Below are positions 30,101 to 39,686 of a DNA stretch of 64,000 bases, one piece after another. Below the pieces are notes generated by a model. That model made no database searches. It was not told the DNA's origin and was given only the letters and a program-made list of their open reading frames with translations. Position 1 is the first letter of the stretch, and each line of letters opens with the position of its first letter. Both the position numbers and the translations under genes were made by a program. The DNA is from Enterococcus hirae ATCC 9790 (lineage in GTDB: Bacteria > Bacillota > Bacilli > Lactobacillales > Enterococcaceae). Location of the stretch: the NCBI RefSeq assembly GCF_000271405.2, contig NC_018081.1, positions 2,097,733 to 2,161,732 of the forward strand, given 5' to 3'.

Positions 30101-31568
30101 GTTTCAAACTTCCTTTTCGATATTGAGAAGGATTTAGCCCAGTTTCTTCCTTGAATACTCTTGAGAAGTAACCAAGTTCAGCAAATCCTACTTGGTAAGA
30201 GATTTGTGAAAGTGGCTCGGTTGTCTCAAGCAAAAGCCGTTTCGCATGTTGTATCCGGACTTTTTTTAGATATTTAGTGAAGCTAATCCCATATTTCTCG
30301 GTAAACATGGTAGATAAATAACTATAGGAAAAATGAAATTTTTCGGAGATGATTTGCAAGGAAATATCTTGATGATAATTTTCTTGAACATAATCATAGA
30401 TCGCTGTCAGAATTTCTGAGTTTTCATTCTTTTCCGGCGTGCTCCAACGCATCAATTGAGTGATGATTTTAGTAAACGTAATGGAAAAATCTTCGATGGT
30501 GGCGACGTTCGTTATAAGTGTTGGTAACGTAATTTTTAATGTCGTCAATTCTTTCGTCCCTTGACCATCTTCTAAAGCATTGATGAGTGCGTAGAGACGA
30601 TTGATTGTTTCGTGTTTTAAAAATAAAGGGTCAATTTTTAAAGCGATCAGAGTCTCAATCGCTGATTTCATTTCTCTGATAGCGGATACATAATCTTTGT
30701 TGACAATCTTTGTTAAGTAGCTTTTCGTGCTCTGATCAAAGTGTGGAATCAAAGGGACTAATTGTTCTTCCGATACAACACCAGCACTTTTCTGATAAAA
30801 ACGTTGTCCTTTGCCTAATTTTTTTAATCTTTGAAAACAATCGAACAGCTCACTTAGCTCTAAACAAGGGGAAATAATCAATAATGCATCAGATTTTTGC
30901 GCATATTCACGCAAAGAAGTCTGAATTTGTTCGAAACAATCCATGGAAGAAACATTTAGTAAGCAACCATATTCATAGTCGAGAGTGGTAAAAGGCTGAC
31001 AATCAATCCAGGGTTCAGCTCGTTCTTCGTTACTTTTTAGAGAAGCTAGTGGAGCTAAATCATCCATTTCACTATAGACGATGTAAAATAACGGGAAACG
31101 AAAAGGATCGTTAGATATCGTTGTTTTTTGTCCAGAGAAATATTGAGTTAAAGCACTATCTAGAGAGAATTTAGAGTCTAGATTTTTTTGGCCTTTTTTA
31201 ACCAAATGGTTCAAAGCAGAAAGCAGGTTTTCTGGATTCAATTTTGGTTTAAGTAAATAATCGGATACGCCTTCTTTAAAAGAGTCTTTCACTAGTTGAA
31301 ACTCATCATGGCTTGATAACACTAATATTTGAATATCAGGCTTGCTTTTTTTTAAGAGGCGAGCAAGTTCAATCCCATCCAGTTCAGGCATGATAAGATC
31401 AGTAATGACAATATCAATATCATTAGAATGAATAGAGAAAAAATCAAGCGCTTCCAATGAGTTTGAAAAAGCGCCTTTAATTTGGAATCCGTGGTTTGAC
31501 CAATCAACCAAATTGGCTATGCCATGTAAGATTGTTTTTTCATCGTCGATCAATAATAAATTAATCAA
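30075..31568 (-). CDS. YesN-type response regulator with AraC DNA-binding domain
   Basis: 497 residues. A receiver domain at the N-terminus has acidic Asp8/Asp9, the phospho-acceptor Asp57 (IVITDLIMPELDG), Ser/Thr and Lys107 (LLKPKLNPE). A poorly conserved middle domain follows, and the C-terminal 100 residues carry two AraC helix-turn-helix motifs (ISEKFHFSYSYLSTMF and the ending GYFSRVFKEETGLNPSQYR). It pairs with the overlapping YesM-type kinase and is divergent from an ABC importer binding-protein gene, its probable target. AAAGGGGG lies upstream of the ATG. Confidence 0.93.
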   Translation of the reverse strand: MINLLLIDDEKTILHGIANLVDWSNHGFQIKGAFSNSLEALDFFSIHSNDIDIVITDLIMPELDGIELARLLKKSKPDIQILVLSSHDEFQLVKDSFKEGVSDYLLKPKLNPENLLSALNHLVKKGQKNLDSKFSLDSALTQYFSGQKTTISNDPFRFPLFYIVYSEMDDLAPLASLKSNEERAEPWIDCQPFTTLDYEYGCLLNVSSMDCFEQIQTSLREYAQKSDALLIISPCLELSELFDCFQRLKKLGKGQRFYQKSAGVVSEEQLVPLIPHFDQSTKSYLTKIVNKDYVSAIREMKSAIETLIALKIDPLFLKHETINRLYALINALEDGQGTKELTTLKITLPTLITNVATIEDFSITFTKIITQLMRWSTPEKNENSEILTAIYDYVQENYHQDISLQIISEKFHFSYSYLSTMFTEKYGISFTKYLKKVRIQHAKRLLLETTEPLSQISYQVGFAELGYFSRVFKEETGLNPSQYRKGSLKHEEKIQRV

Positions 31569-31718
31569 GCTTGTTCCCCCTTTTAAACAGTTTCTCTTTT
31601 TAAAATACGGTTTAATTGGCAGAAAAGCAAGATGAATTACTCAAAATAAAAAAATTGAAATCTAAATTTGTGATTTTTTCTTATTTTGGGATATTTTTTG
31701 GAACTCTTTTAGAAATTA

Positions 31719-31732
31719 AGAAAACGATTACA
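31719..31732 (+). promoter_or_regulatory. cre site before the sugar importer
   Basis: AGAAAACGATTACA fits the CcpA-binding cre consensus closely. It overlaps the -35 area of a promoter with -10 TATGAT at 31740-31745. Confidence 0.6.
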
Positions 31733-31784
31733 TTTTTGGTATGATTCACATGTAAAGAATAAAAATGAAAAAGGCGGGTTGGAT

Positions 31785-33074
31785 ATGAAATTCAAAAAAT
31801 TAGTAGCAAGTGCGACGCTTTTAGCTTCAGCAGCAGTTTTGTTTGCGGGATGTGGGAGTTCCTCAAATTCAGCAACGAAAGATGAAAATAAAATCAGTGT
31901 TTGGGCATGGGATGAAACGTTTAATATCAAAGCAGTCAATGAAGCAAAAAAAGTCTATGACAATAAAGATGTCGAAGTGGATGTCGTTACGATGTCACAA
32001 GATGATATCGTACAAAAGTTAAACACAGCATTAGCCAGTGGAAATACTGATGGATTACCGAATATCGTGTTGATTGAGGATTATCGTATTCAAGGTTATT
32101 TGAATTCTTATCCGGACGCATTTTCTGAGTTAACCGATATCGTAGATGAATCCAATTTTGCTTCGTATAAATTTGCGGTTAATAAGATCGATGATCAAAT
32201 TTATGGCGTTCCATTTGATTCAGGTGTTACGGCTAATTTTTATCGAACAGATTTGTTAGAAGAAGCCGGTTACAGTCAAGCAGATATGCAGAATTTAAGT
32301 TGGGATGACTATTTACAAGTTGCTCGAGATGTTAAAGCAAAAACGGGTAAAAAAATTACTGAAGTGAATCCCTCAGATCTTGGACGTGTCCGTATGATTA
32401 TGCAAGAAGCTGGTGAATGGTACACTTCAGAAGATGGAAAGACGGTTACGATCAAAGATAACCAATCATTGAAATATGGATTAAATCTATTTGCTACACT
32501 ACTTAAAGAAGATCTAGTGGAACAAACTTCAGATTGGAATGCAGGTGTCACGGCCATTCAATCAGGGGCTGTTGCATCCAGTCCAATTGGTGCTTGGTAT
32601 TCCTCAACGATCCAAGGTGCTGAAGATCAATCAGGGAAATGGGCAATTGCACCGACACCTTCATTACCTGCCAATATGCAAAAAGCACAAGCTTCTAATT
32701 TAGGCGGAGCTGGGTGGTATGTGATCAAAGGTGTTTCAGGCGAAGAAAATGCGAAAGACTTCTTGAAGAAGACCTTTGCGACTAACGAAGACTTGATGGG
32801 AACCTTAGCGAAAGAAATCGGGTTAGTTTCTACCATGTTAAGTGCAAAAGATCAACCAGCTTATCAAGAGTCTTCTGAATTCTATAGTGGTCAAAAGGTG
32901 TTTGAAGACTTTTCTAAATGGACAGCGGAAATTCCACAAGTTAATTATGGACAAGAAACCTATGCAATCGAAGCAGTTGTAGCAGAGTCATTACACCGAA
33001 TCATCAATGGAGAAGATACTGATAAAGTCTTGGCAGATACGCAAAAACAAGTAGAAGCACAGTTAGCCAATTAA
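31785..33074 (+). CDS. Sugar ABC transporter substrate-binding lipoprotein
   Basis: 430 residues from the ATG at 31785 (AAGGCGGG upstream; a TTG two codons earlier is less likely). The lipoprotein signal MKFKKLVASATLLASAA ends in the lipobox FAGC, so the mature protein is anchored to the membrane by Cys. The rest is a family 1 extracellular solute-binding protein (KISVWAWDETFNIKAVNEA, and the typical SPIGAWYSSTIQG and NLGGAGWYVIKG). It captures an oligosaccharide for the two permeases downstream. The alpha- and beta-galactosidase genes nearby suggest a galactose-containing sugar. No ATPase gene is here; a shared MsmK-type ATPase elsewhere is expected. Confidence 0.93.
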   Translation: MKFKKLVASATLLASAAVLFAGCGSSSNSATKDENKISVWAWDETFNIKAVNEAKKVYDNKDVEVDVVTMSQDDIVQKLNTALASGNTDGLPNIVLIEDYRIQGYLNSYPDAFSELTDIVDESNFASYKFAVNKIDDQIYGVPFDSGVTANFYRTDLLEEAGYSQADMQNLSWDDYLQVARDVKAKTGKKITEVNPSDLGRVRMIMQEAGEWYTSEDGKTVTIKDNQSLKYGLNLFATLLKEDLVEQTSDWNAGVTAIQSGAVASSPIGAWYSSTIQGAEDQSGKWAIAPTPSLPANMQKAQASNLGGAGWYVIKGVSGEENAKDFLKKTFATNEDLMGTLAKEIGLVSTMLSAKDQPAYQESSEFYSGQKVFEDFSKWTAEIPQVNYGQETYAIEAVVAESLHRIINGEDTDKVLADTQKQVEAQLAN

Positions 33075-33103
33075 GCAGAGTGAAATGAATTGATTTAGAG
33101 GAT

Positions 33104-33155
33104 CAAATTTGTGTTGGCTGGTGATTTTTGAACGGTCATCAGTCACACAAATTTG
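33104..33155 (+). promoter_or_regulatory. Large hairpin between binding-protein and permease genes
   Basis: CAAATTTGTGT pairs with ACACAAATTTG, with inner pairing of CTGGTGA and TCATCAG. It lacks a T run. In importer operons such hairpins limit read-through and stabilise the upstream mRNA, so that the binding protein is made in excess. Confidence 0.7.
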
Positions 33156-33307
33156 CTATCTATTAAAAATAGTTTCAATCAATACCGTAGAATTTTCGTG
33201 AGGACGCTGTCATTTACTCAGACAATTAGTTAAGAGGGAGGATTTGTGAGACGATCCTTAAATGACAGATAAAACGAAGATGAACGTAACGAAAGTGAGC
33301 AAAGCAG

Positions 33308-34177
33308 ATGAAACAAAAAGATTTTTTCAAGAACGGAAATGCGTTTCTTGTTTTACCAGTTCTGATGATCTCGATCATGGTATTTATCCCAATGATTTTA
33401 GCGCTGATCACTTCATTTCAAAGTGGTCCCCCAGTTAATATGAGTTTTAATGGTTTGGGGAATTATCAACGCATGTTGAATGATGCGACCTTCAAAAAGG
33501 CTTTTTTTAACACCTTTTTATATTTATTGGTACAAGTACCGATTATGTTGTTTTTAGCTTTATTTGTCTCTAATTTATTAAATGATAAAAAGCTTAAAAT
33601 GAAAGGATTCTTCCGGACAGCGATTTTTTTACCTTGTATCACATCCATGGTTAGCTATTCGCTTATTATGAAAAGCTTGTTTTCTCAATCGGGATTAGTG
33701 AATAATTTTTTGATGACGATCGGCTTGATCGATATGCCAATTGGCTGGCTGACTCATCCAGTTTGGGCGAAAGTATTAATCATCATTTCGATTACATGGC
33801 GTTGGACAGGTTATAACATGATTTTCTTTTTATCAGGAATGCAAAATATTGATCCGGCAATTTATGAAGCAGCAGAAATCGATGGCGCATCTAAGTGGCA
33901 ACAATTGATCAAAGTCACGATTCCTAACTTAAAACCAATTATTTTGTTTACGTCAATCACATCAACGATCGGTACGTTGCAACTCTTTGATGAAGTACAA
34001 AATATTACGGGTGGTGGACCAGCAAATGCAACAACTACGCTATCTCAGTATATTTACAATTTAAGTTATAAATTTACACCGAATTTTGGTTATGCTGCGG
34101 CGGTTTCATTTGTGATCGTAGTCTTTATTGTACTGTTATCAATCATTCAAACGAAAGTCGGAGGTGAAAAAGCGTGA
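33308..34177 (+). CDS. Sugar ABC transporter permease, MalF/MsmF type
   Basis: 289 residues with six predicted membrane helices and the EAA loop YEAAEIDGASKWQQLIKVTI that docks the ATPase. The end NFGYAAAVSFVIVVFIVLLS is typical of this subfamily. It forms the channel with the next gene, overlapping it by four bases (GTGA). The ATG at 33308 is the only start after an in-frame stop at 33296, and its ribosome site is weak. A charged leader encoded in another frame (33262 onward, TKMNVTKVSKADETK) resembles the usual N-terminus, so a small frameshift near the start is possible. Confidence 0.92.
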   Translation: MKQKDFFKNGNAFLVLPVLMISIMVFIPMILALITSFQSGPPVNMSFNGLGNYQRMLNDATFKKAFFNTFLYLLVQVPIMLFLALFVSNLLNDKKLKMKGFFRTAIFLPCITSMVSYSLIMKSLFSQSGLVNNFLMTIGLIDMPIGWLTHPVWAKVLIIISITWRWTGYNMIFFLSGMQNIDPAIYEAAEIDGASKWQQLIKVTIPNLKPIILFTSITSTIGTLQLFDEVQNITGGGPANATTTLSQYIYNLSYKFTPNFGYAAAVSFVIVVFIVLLSIIQTKVGGEKA

Positions 34178-35055
34178 TAGATCAAGCAGAAAACAAAGTA
34201 CTTCTTAAAGAGAATGAAAAAAAAGCGACTAAAACATTCGATTGGTTAGCTGTTTTTAAATATGCCTCTTTGAGCGTGATTTCATTTATTTCGATTTTTC
34301 CTTTTGTTTGGATGATCTTAGGAATGACGAATACACCTATCGATATTACTGCCGGAAAATTAAAGATCGGTAGCCATTTAGTTGTCAACTTCCAGAATCT
34401 TTTTTCAAATGACTTAAACTTTGCACGCTCATTGTGGAATTCAGCTTTGATCGCTATTGTAACAACGGTCTTAGCTTTGTTGATTTCATCTATGGCTGGT
34501 TATGGGTTTGAGATCTATAAAAGTCGAAAAAAAGAACGATTATTTACGATTTTGCTTTTATCGATGATGGTTCCTTTTGCTGCATTGATGATTCCTTTAT
34601 ACCGCATGTTTTCTAACTTAAACGGAACGATCTTAGGGATTAATAGCTTCTTAGTCGTCATTTTGCCTTCAGTAAGTACAGCTTTTTTGATCTTCTTCTT
34701 TCGACAAAACGTTAAAGCGTTTCCTAAAGATTTAGTAGAAGCTGCACGTTTAGATGGATTAAAAGAATTAAGTATATTTTTCCGTGTCTACCTACCCACT
34801 GCTAAAAATACGTATGCAGCTGCTGCAATCATTACTTTTATGAGTAGTTGGAATAACTATCTTTGGCCTTTAGTTGCATTGCAATCACCAGATAAGCGTA
34901 CGGTCCCATTAGTTTTATCTGCCATGGGAGCCTCTTATACACCAGATTACGGAATGATTATGGCCGGGCTTGTGATTGCAACATTGCCAACAGCTATCGT
35001 GTTCTTTGTTTTACAAAAACAATTTGTTCAAGGAATGATCGGTTCTGTCAAGTAA
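34174..35055 (+). CDS. Sugar ABC transporter permease, MalG/MsmG type
   Basis: 293 residues starting at GTG (34174), within the four-base overlap with the previous permease gene and behind GGAGGTG. It has a cytoplasmic N-terminus, about six membrane helices and the EAA loop VEAARLDGLKELSIFFRVYL. It ends FVLQKQFVQGMIGSVK, the classic end of MalG/YesQ-type permeases. It completes the importer membrane part. A terminator follows 50 bp later. Confidence 0.94.
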   Translation: MIDQAENKVLLKENEKKATKTFDWLAVFKYASLSVISFISIFPFVWMILGMTNTPIDITAGKLKIGSHLVVNFQNLFSNDLNFARSLWNSALIAIVTTVLALLISSMAGYGFEIYKSRKKERLFTILLLSMMVPFAALMIPLYRMFSNLNGTILGINSFLVVILPSVSTAFLIFFFRQNVKAFPKDLVEAARLDGLKELSIFFRVYLPTAKNTYAAAAIITFMSSWNNYLWPLVALQSPDKRTVPLVLSAMGASYTPDYGMIMAGLVIATLPTAIVFFVLQKQFVQGMIGSVK

Positions 35056-35104
35056 ACGCGATTCGATGATAAAATTAGTTTGGTATAAACTTTAAATGTA
35101 TAGG

Positions 35105-35136
35105 AAAAGCTGTCCCACTAAGGGAGAGCTTTTTTC
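35105..35136 (+). terminator. Intrinsic terminator of the sugar importer operon
   Basis: AAAAGCT and CCC pair with GGG and AGCTTTT, followed by a T run. The next 200 bases up to 35348 are extremely AT-rich. Confidence 0.8.
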
Positions 35137-35281
35137 TTTTTAAATAACATTTTATATTAAAAATATATTTATGGTTAATTATTTAAATAACTGTAATTAT
35201 TATAGGTTGTAAGGATAAAAATTTATAAATATTATATTGTTGCTATTTATTTAGTTGTTATTTATAATTAAATTGTACAAA

Positions 35282-35295
35282 AGATAACGTTTTCT
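35282..35295 (+). promoter_or_regulatory. Possible cre site before the M60-like peptidase gene
   Basis: AGATAACGTTTTCT is palindromic around CG and resembles a cre box with two mismatches, 67 bases before the start codon. Confidence 0.35.
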
Positions 35296-35348
35296 TAATG
35301 AATGAATCATTATTTTTTTTCATAAAATAATTTTAAGGAGTGAGGTAA

Positions 35349-37565
35349 ATGAAAAAATATGCGGTTAGTCTGTTGTTGTTTGTGTTTGGTATCTGTGTAC
35401 TTTCAGCCAATGTTGGGGCGCAAGAAGTCACGTCAAAAGAGATTTTTAGTATTCCGGAGCCGACGTGGATCTTCAACTCAGGGATGAGTAAAGGGAAAAA
35501 CCATGATCGTCAGGATCTAGGTTTTATCTTAAGCGAAAATACCGAATTGAGAATGAGACAGACAAATGCTCATTTCAAGAATAAGTTAAAATTGCGACTA
35601 CTAGGAAACGATAAAAAGAATGAAAAAAGTATCGAAGTTGGATCTAATTGGGTAAGTATCCGTGCAGATGAGCCCTTGGTTCCATTTATTGATACACCGT
35701 ACGGAGAAGGATCAGCACAGATCGAATACGAAGTGGTGACTTCCAAAGGAATGAAAGCGTTACCTGTTTATAAATATCATGGGAATGAGACCATGTTTTT
35801 TTCAATGTGGGATACGGAGGATGCAGAGTATGCGTTAATTCAAGGAGTAGATTTCCAATTACTCATGCCCAAATTGGACAAAGAACTAGTGAGAAACTTA
35901 AAAGATTTTCCATCAATTGATGCGTTGATTGGGTATCATCACGGTATTTTTGCTTTATTTAACGGTATCGCTGGTTTTGATGGTTCCGCACCAGAAAATC
36001 AGAACGGCGCGAATCGTTACTTTTTAAAGGCAGATGATTCTGGCGCAGGTGCTGCTTATTATGGGGGTGATTGGACAGCTAATAGTGAACCTACGACAGA
36101 TATGTGGTTGAAAGAACTAAGTTGGGCAACATTACATGAAATTGCTCACGGTTATCAAGCTGGTTTTGATGGGCAAGATATGTATACTGGCGAAGTGTCA
36201 AATAATTTATTTGGGGTCCAATATCAGTATGAAAAATATGGAAAAAAAGCAGATGACATCGGTTGGTTGTTTAATTTAGGTAAAAAAGAAGAAGTCGAAA
36301 ACAAGCTATATGATAAGTTGATCCGTGACGGAGACACTTACCATGATGTCGATGTGCGTGAACAACTGATTTTATTAACGATGTTCAAACAAAAAGCTGG
36401 AAATGACTCCTTCACTAAGATATATCAGGAATATCGTAAAATGGCTAATCAAAGTGATTTCAAAGATTGGGAATATACATTACCTAATTTAATGAATCGT
36501 ATCTACAGTGAAAATAGTAAGCAGGATTTTTCTGCTGCCTTAAAAAAACGTGGGTTGTATCTTGATGAATTTCAAGCAGAAAAAAATCGTGTGGCAGGTT
36601 ATCCAGCTGTGGCTTCATTGGCAGATATTGTCTCTGAAAATGAGTTGGTGCGTGCACGTCAATTGATTGACCCAAACTATTTGATCAATTCTAATTTTGA
36701 ATTGGTTACTAACGAAGAAATCGCCTCTCTAGGGTTGGTTGGTGATTTGACCATTGAAATTCTTCCTAGCGATTTGAGTAACTTTGAAGGGCTCACAGTT
36801 GAATTAAAAGATGGAGCAACTATTATAGCGAGTCAACCAGTACAACAAAAAATGACATTCAAAAATATTCCTAACGGGGTCTATCATTTAGAATTTTCTG
36901 GTGAACAAATGAAGTATTATTTACCAAGCGAAAATTATGTTTATGTAAAGGAAACCCAAAACCATGCTTCTCTTTCATTAATCAAAGCTGATATCAGTAA
37001 GTTAGCCGATGAAGATCTTATCTTTTATGGTTTTAGTGATCAATGGTCAGGCTCATTAAGAACGAATTTGAATTCAAGAGAAGCAACACTTACCTTAAAT
37101 ATACCAAAACCTCATTATTTATTTAAAGATGAACTCTATGTAAAAGTGACCATCAAATCTCAGGATGGCAAAATTAGGTATGAAAAATCGATTAATGGAG
37201 ACATACCTGAACGATTCACCGATGACCATTTGTTGCTTGAGATAGGAGATAGCATAGAAATCTACCATGCAGAAGCAAGAAATCGTTTGAAAGGTCCAGA
37301 AAATCTTATTGATCGTGGACAAAATACTAACCACTGGCTAGTTACGGAACATGGGTTAAAACACCTTGGATTAAACAATAATCCAGAAAAAGATCTTATG
37401 AAAAAAATTGAAAAATTAGGGAATTCATTAGTAAAAGCTGAGGGTATTAAACCGATGGCGTGGGAAAGATCAATGGCTAAAAAACAATTATGGACAGCCA
37501 TACAATCTCTATCTCCAAAAGATACAGAACATTATATGTCCCAATATTATGTTTTGTTTAAATAG
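35349..37565 (+). CDS. Secreted M60-like (enhancin-type) zinc metallopeptidase, possible mucinase
   Basis: 738 residues with a clear signal peptide (MKKYAVSLLLFVFGICVLSA, cleavage near VGA-QE). The zinc motif HEIAH at 263-267 is followed 14 residues later by Glu282 in GEVSNNLF, matching HExxH(x8-24)E of the M60/enhancin family, whose members cut mucin-type glycoproteins. The N-terminal 230 residues include a beta-rich region (LGFILSENTELRMR, FIDTPYGEGSAQIEYEV) like that before other M60 domains. The C-terminal 300 residues look like beta-sandwich binding modules. No LPXTG or membrane tail is seen, so it should be free in the medium. AAGGAG precedes the ATG. The substrate is inferred from the family only. 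Confidence 0.85.
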   Translation: MKKYAVSLLLFVFGICVLSANVGAQEVTSKEIFSIPEPTWIFNSGMSKGKNHDRQDLGFILSENTELRMRQTNAHFKNKLKLRLLGNDKKNEKSIEVGSNWVSIRADEPLVPFIDTPYGEGSAQIEYEVVTSKGMKALPVYKYHGNETMFFSMWDTEDAEYALIQGVDFQLLMPKLDKELVRNLKDFPSIDALIGYHHGIFALFNGIAGFDGSAPENQNGANRYFLKADDSGAGAAYYGGDWTANSEPTTDMWLKELSWATLHEIAHGYQAGFDGQDMYTGEVSNNLFGVQYQYEKYGKKADDIGWLFNLGKKEEVENKLYDKLIRDGDTYHDVDVREQLILLTMFKQKAGNDSFTKIYQEYRKMANQSDFKDWEYTLPNLMNRIYSENSKQDFSAALKKRGLYLDEFQAEKNRVAGYPAVASLADIVSENELVRARQLIDPNYLINSNFELVTNEEIASLGLVGDLTIEILPSDLSNFEGLTVELKDGATIIASQPVQQKMTFKNIPNGVYHLEFSGEQMKYYLPSENYVYVKETQNHASLSLIKADISKLADEDLIFYGFSDQWSGSLRTNLNSREATLTLNIPKPHYLFKDELYVKVTIKSQDGKIRYEKSINGDIPERFTDDHLLLEIGDSIEIYHAEARNRLKGPENLIDRGQNTNHWLVTEHGLKHLGLNNNPEKDLMKKIEKLGNSLVKAEGIKPMAWERSMAKKQLWTAIQSLSPKDTEHYMSQYYVLFK

Positions 37566-37835
37566 CATATGATGAGAAGTCAAAATTATCGAATTGATCG
37601 TCTTTAGCAAAAAACTTAGCACCTTAGAGGTTGAGACGAAAGTGTTAATTATCAAGCACCAAAAAAATTCCGGAACTTGCCAAGAAACACAAACGCTAGT
37701 TTTTTCTGTCGATTGTTATCTACTTGGTGCTTCTCAAATTCTTGATTAATTTCGGCTTATCTTTCGAAAATGCTGCTTTTATCTCGTCGTGAACAAGAGC
37801 TCTTTAAACTCCGTTTATTCATTTTTAGATATACT
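37566..37835. other. Gene-free stretch after the peptidase gene
   Basis: No gene is supported. Sequence around 37650-37670 (AATTATCAAGCACCAA) is partly complementary to 37725-37750 (TTGGTGCTTC, CTTGATTAATT), so a folded or decayed element may lie here. The rest of the 37566-38096 gap holds a terminator, AT-rich DNA and a cre site. Confidence 0.35.
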
Positions 37836-37877
37836 AGAAGATACTGGGACAAAAAAGTTGTCTCAGTATCTTCTTTT
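37836..37877. terminator. Intrinsic terminator
   Basis: AGAAGATACTG and GACAA pair with TTGTC and CAGTATCTTCT, followed by TTTG and more T. It lies 270 bp after the peptidase gene. Confidence 0.8.
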
Positions 37878-38047
37878 GTTTTATCACAAGCGTTTGGTTT
37901 TAGTGATGTAATACAAATAAGACCAGTATAAAATATTAGCTAAATGGCTATGCTAGTATAAATGACTTGAATGATCCTAAGATTTACTCAAGAATTTTTT
38001 AAAAGAGCTTCTTTTATATAACAAATACTTCTTTTTTGATATAAAAA

Positions 38048-38061
38048 TGGTTACGCTTTCA
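38048..38061. promoter_or_regulatory. cre site before the exported hydrolase gene
   Basis: TGGTTACGCTTTCA reads TGAAAGCGTAACCA on the other strand, a full match to the cre consensus TGNAANCGNWNNCA. It lies 36 bases before the start codon, so CcpA should repress the gene when preferred sugar is present. Confidence 0.7.
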
Positions 38062-38096
38062 TTAGAATAGAAATATCAAATAAAGGAGTGAGTAGA

Positions 38097-39437
38097 ATGA
38101 AAAATAAATGTTGCATGATTACTTTGGCTTCTATTTTATTGTTAGGATGTGCTACACCAAGTATCGTTTACGGAAAGGAACAAGAGGGACTATTGGCAAG
38201 AACAAGCCTTGCATCTGTTTCTCAATCCCTCAACAAAGGAAACGAGGGGCAAGTAAAAACAACAACACTTGGACTATCTGACGATGAGCAAGCGATCATT
38301 CAAGCAATCGGTAAAGGCAAGAATTTCAAGGGAAAACTTTATTTAAATTATATCCGAGATAAAATAACTGAAGTTTTCAAAGAGTATAATGGAGATATTT
38401 TTAAACTTCTAAGTGAATTCTCTTCGTTGATATCAGACCAAATTTCAGAAGTGAATGTAAAAGAACGCTTTGATGTTAGTCCAGAAGTAATCAAACGTTT
38501 GATTACAATCAGTGCGATGTATGACATTGCTTTTGCAAAAGACAGTTGTTTTATGAGCTTGCTTGGTGCAGCGAATGATGGAACGGCACCTGCTGAGCCT
38601 ACAGGTTTTTATCCTAATACCACTCAATTAGAAGGAACGACCGTAAATAAGCAAGATGGAAAATTAATGACGTTGAAATCTTATTATGTGGATCAAAAAT
38701 CAGATGTAACGGTGATGATTCATGGTGGTTTTCGAGGAAATTGGAATTTAGGGACAGTAACGGATGAGTATAATATCTTTTACAATGCGGGCTATAATTT
38801 ATTATTTGTAGACCCTCGTGCCACTGGAAACAGTGGGGGCGATTATGTCACTTATGGACAATATGAGTCAGATGATGTGCTCTATTGGATCAATCGAGAA
38901 GTAGGAACTAAGCCGACTCAAAAGATTTTACTTTATGGTGGCTCAATGGGGGCTGCAGCTATGATGTCAACATTAGCTAAGGATATCCCAGCATACGTAA
39001 AAGGAATCATCGAGAATTGCGGATTTAAATCAATTGATGAACAACTTAGATACACCTACAAAAATACCGTAGCGCCTTTATTAGGTTCAATATTTGGGGA
39101 AGAATTTGACATTGTAGCAGACGAAGAACATGAAGATCTATATATGGGATTGTTGAAAGAGTATTACTTTGACCAAGAATTAAAAATGAATGTGAATGAA
39201 AATCTACCTGAAATTGGTATGGCCACAACGATCCCCAAATTGATCATTCACGGAGATGCTGATCAAGTAGTTCCTCATGAAAATGCGGATGAACTCTATG
39301 ATCTTTCCGGGGGCTATAAAGTCAAGTTGATTGTAGCAGGAGCTGGACATGGGGAAGCCCAATCAGTTGATCCCGTAGCGTATCAAACATATGTCACTAA
39401 TTTTCTAAATTATCTTTTTGGAAGTCAAAGACATTAA
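38097..39437 (+). CDS. Exported alpha/beta hydrolase
   Basis: 446 residues from the ATG at 38097, behind AAAGGAG. The N-terminus (MKNKCCMITLASILLLGC) is a signal that could be cut as a lipoprotein before Cys or later near VYG-KE. The core is an alpha/beta hydrolase: oxyanion region MIHGGFRGNW, DPRATGNSGGD, nucleophile Ser in YGGSMGAAA, acid Asp in HGDADQVVPHENA and the catalytic His in GAGHGEAQ. This resembles the extracellular hydrolases of the PF12146/peptidase S9-like group found in Firmicutes. The substrate (ester, lipid or peptide) cannot be told. It lies next to the M60-like peptidase gene, and both may be catabolite-controlled. Confidence 0.86.
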   Translation: MKNKCCMITLASILLLGCATPSIVYGKEQEGLLARTSLASVSQSLNKGNEGQVKTTTLGLSDDEQAIIQAIGKGKNFKGKLYLNYIRDKITEVFKEYNGDIFKLLSEFSSLISDQISEVNVKERFDVSPEVIKRLITISAMYDIAFAKDSCFMSLLGAANDGTAPAEPTGFYPNTTQLEGTTVNKQDGKLMTLKSYYVDQKSDVTVMIHGGFRGNWNLGTVTDEYNIFYNAGYNLLFVDPRATGNSGGDYVTYGQYESDDVLYWINREVGTKPTQKILLYGGSMGAAAMMSTLAKDIPAYVKGIIENCGFKSIDEQLRYTYKNTVAPLLGSIFGEEFDIVADEEHEDLYMGLLKEYYFDQELKMNVNENLPEIGMATTIPKLIIHGDADQVVPHENADELYDLSGGYKVKLIVAGAGHGEAQSVDPVAYQTYVTNFLNYLFGSQRH

Positions 39438-39523
39438 GAAAAAATGATTGATCTTTCTGAGGAATGGGACGAAGTTTGACACGATCGAGAGAGTAGCGCC
39501 ACGCATAATTAGGTTGATGAAAT

Positions 39524-39578
39524 AAGCCGAAGAATCTAAAATCATTTCCTTGATTTTAGTGTTCTTCGGCTTGTTTTT
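39524..39578. terminator. Bidirectional terminator
   Basis: AAGCCGAAGAA pairs with TTCTTCGGCTT and TAAAATCA with TGATTTTA, followed by GTTTTT. It separates the hydrolase gene from the convergent AraC-type gene. Confidence 0.88.
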
Positions 39579-39686
39579 ACTACATTTACTCAAACCACAA
39601 GCAGTTACAAATACATACATGAAAGTATTGAACCTATCTGATCTCGATCAAGATAAATGGAGAACGACTTAGTAGTTAAGGCATTT

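Noticed and set aside
33262..33330. Frame upstream of the first permease (TKMNVTKVSKADETK) as a frameshifted N-terminus
   Set aside because: It would need one A fewer or two more, unlike the other lesions, and has no ribosome site nearby. Noted only under the permease.
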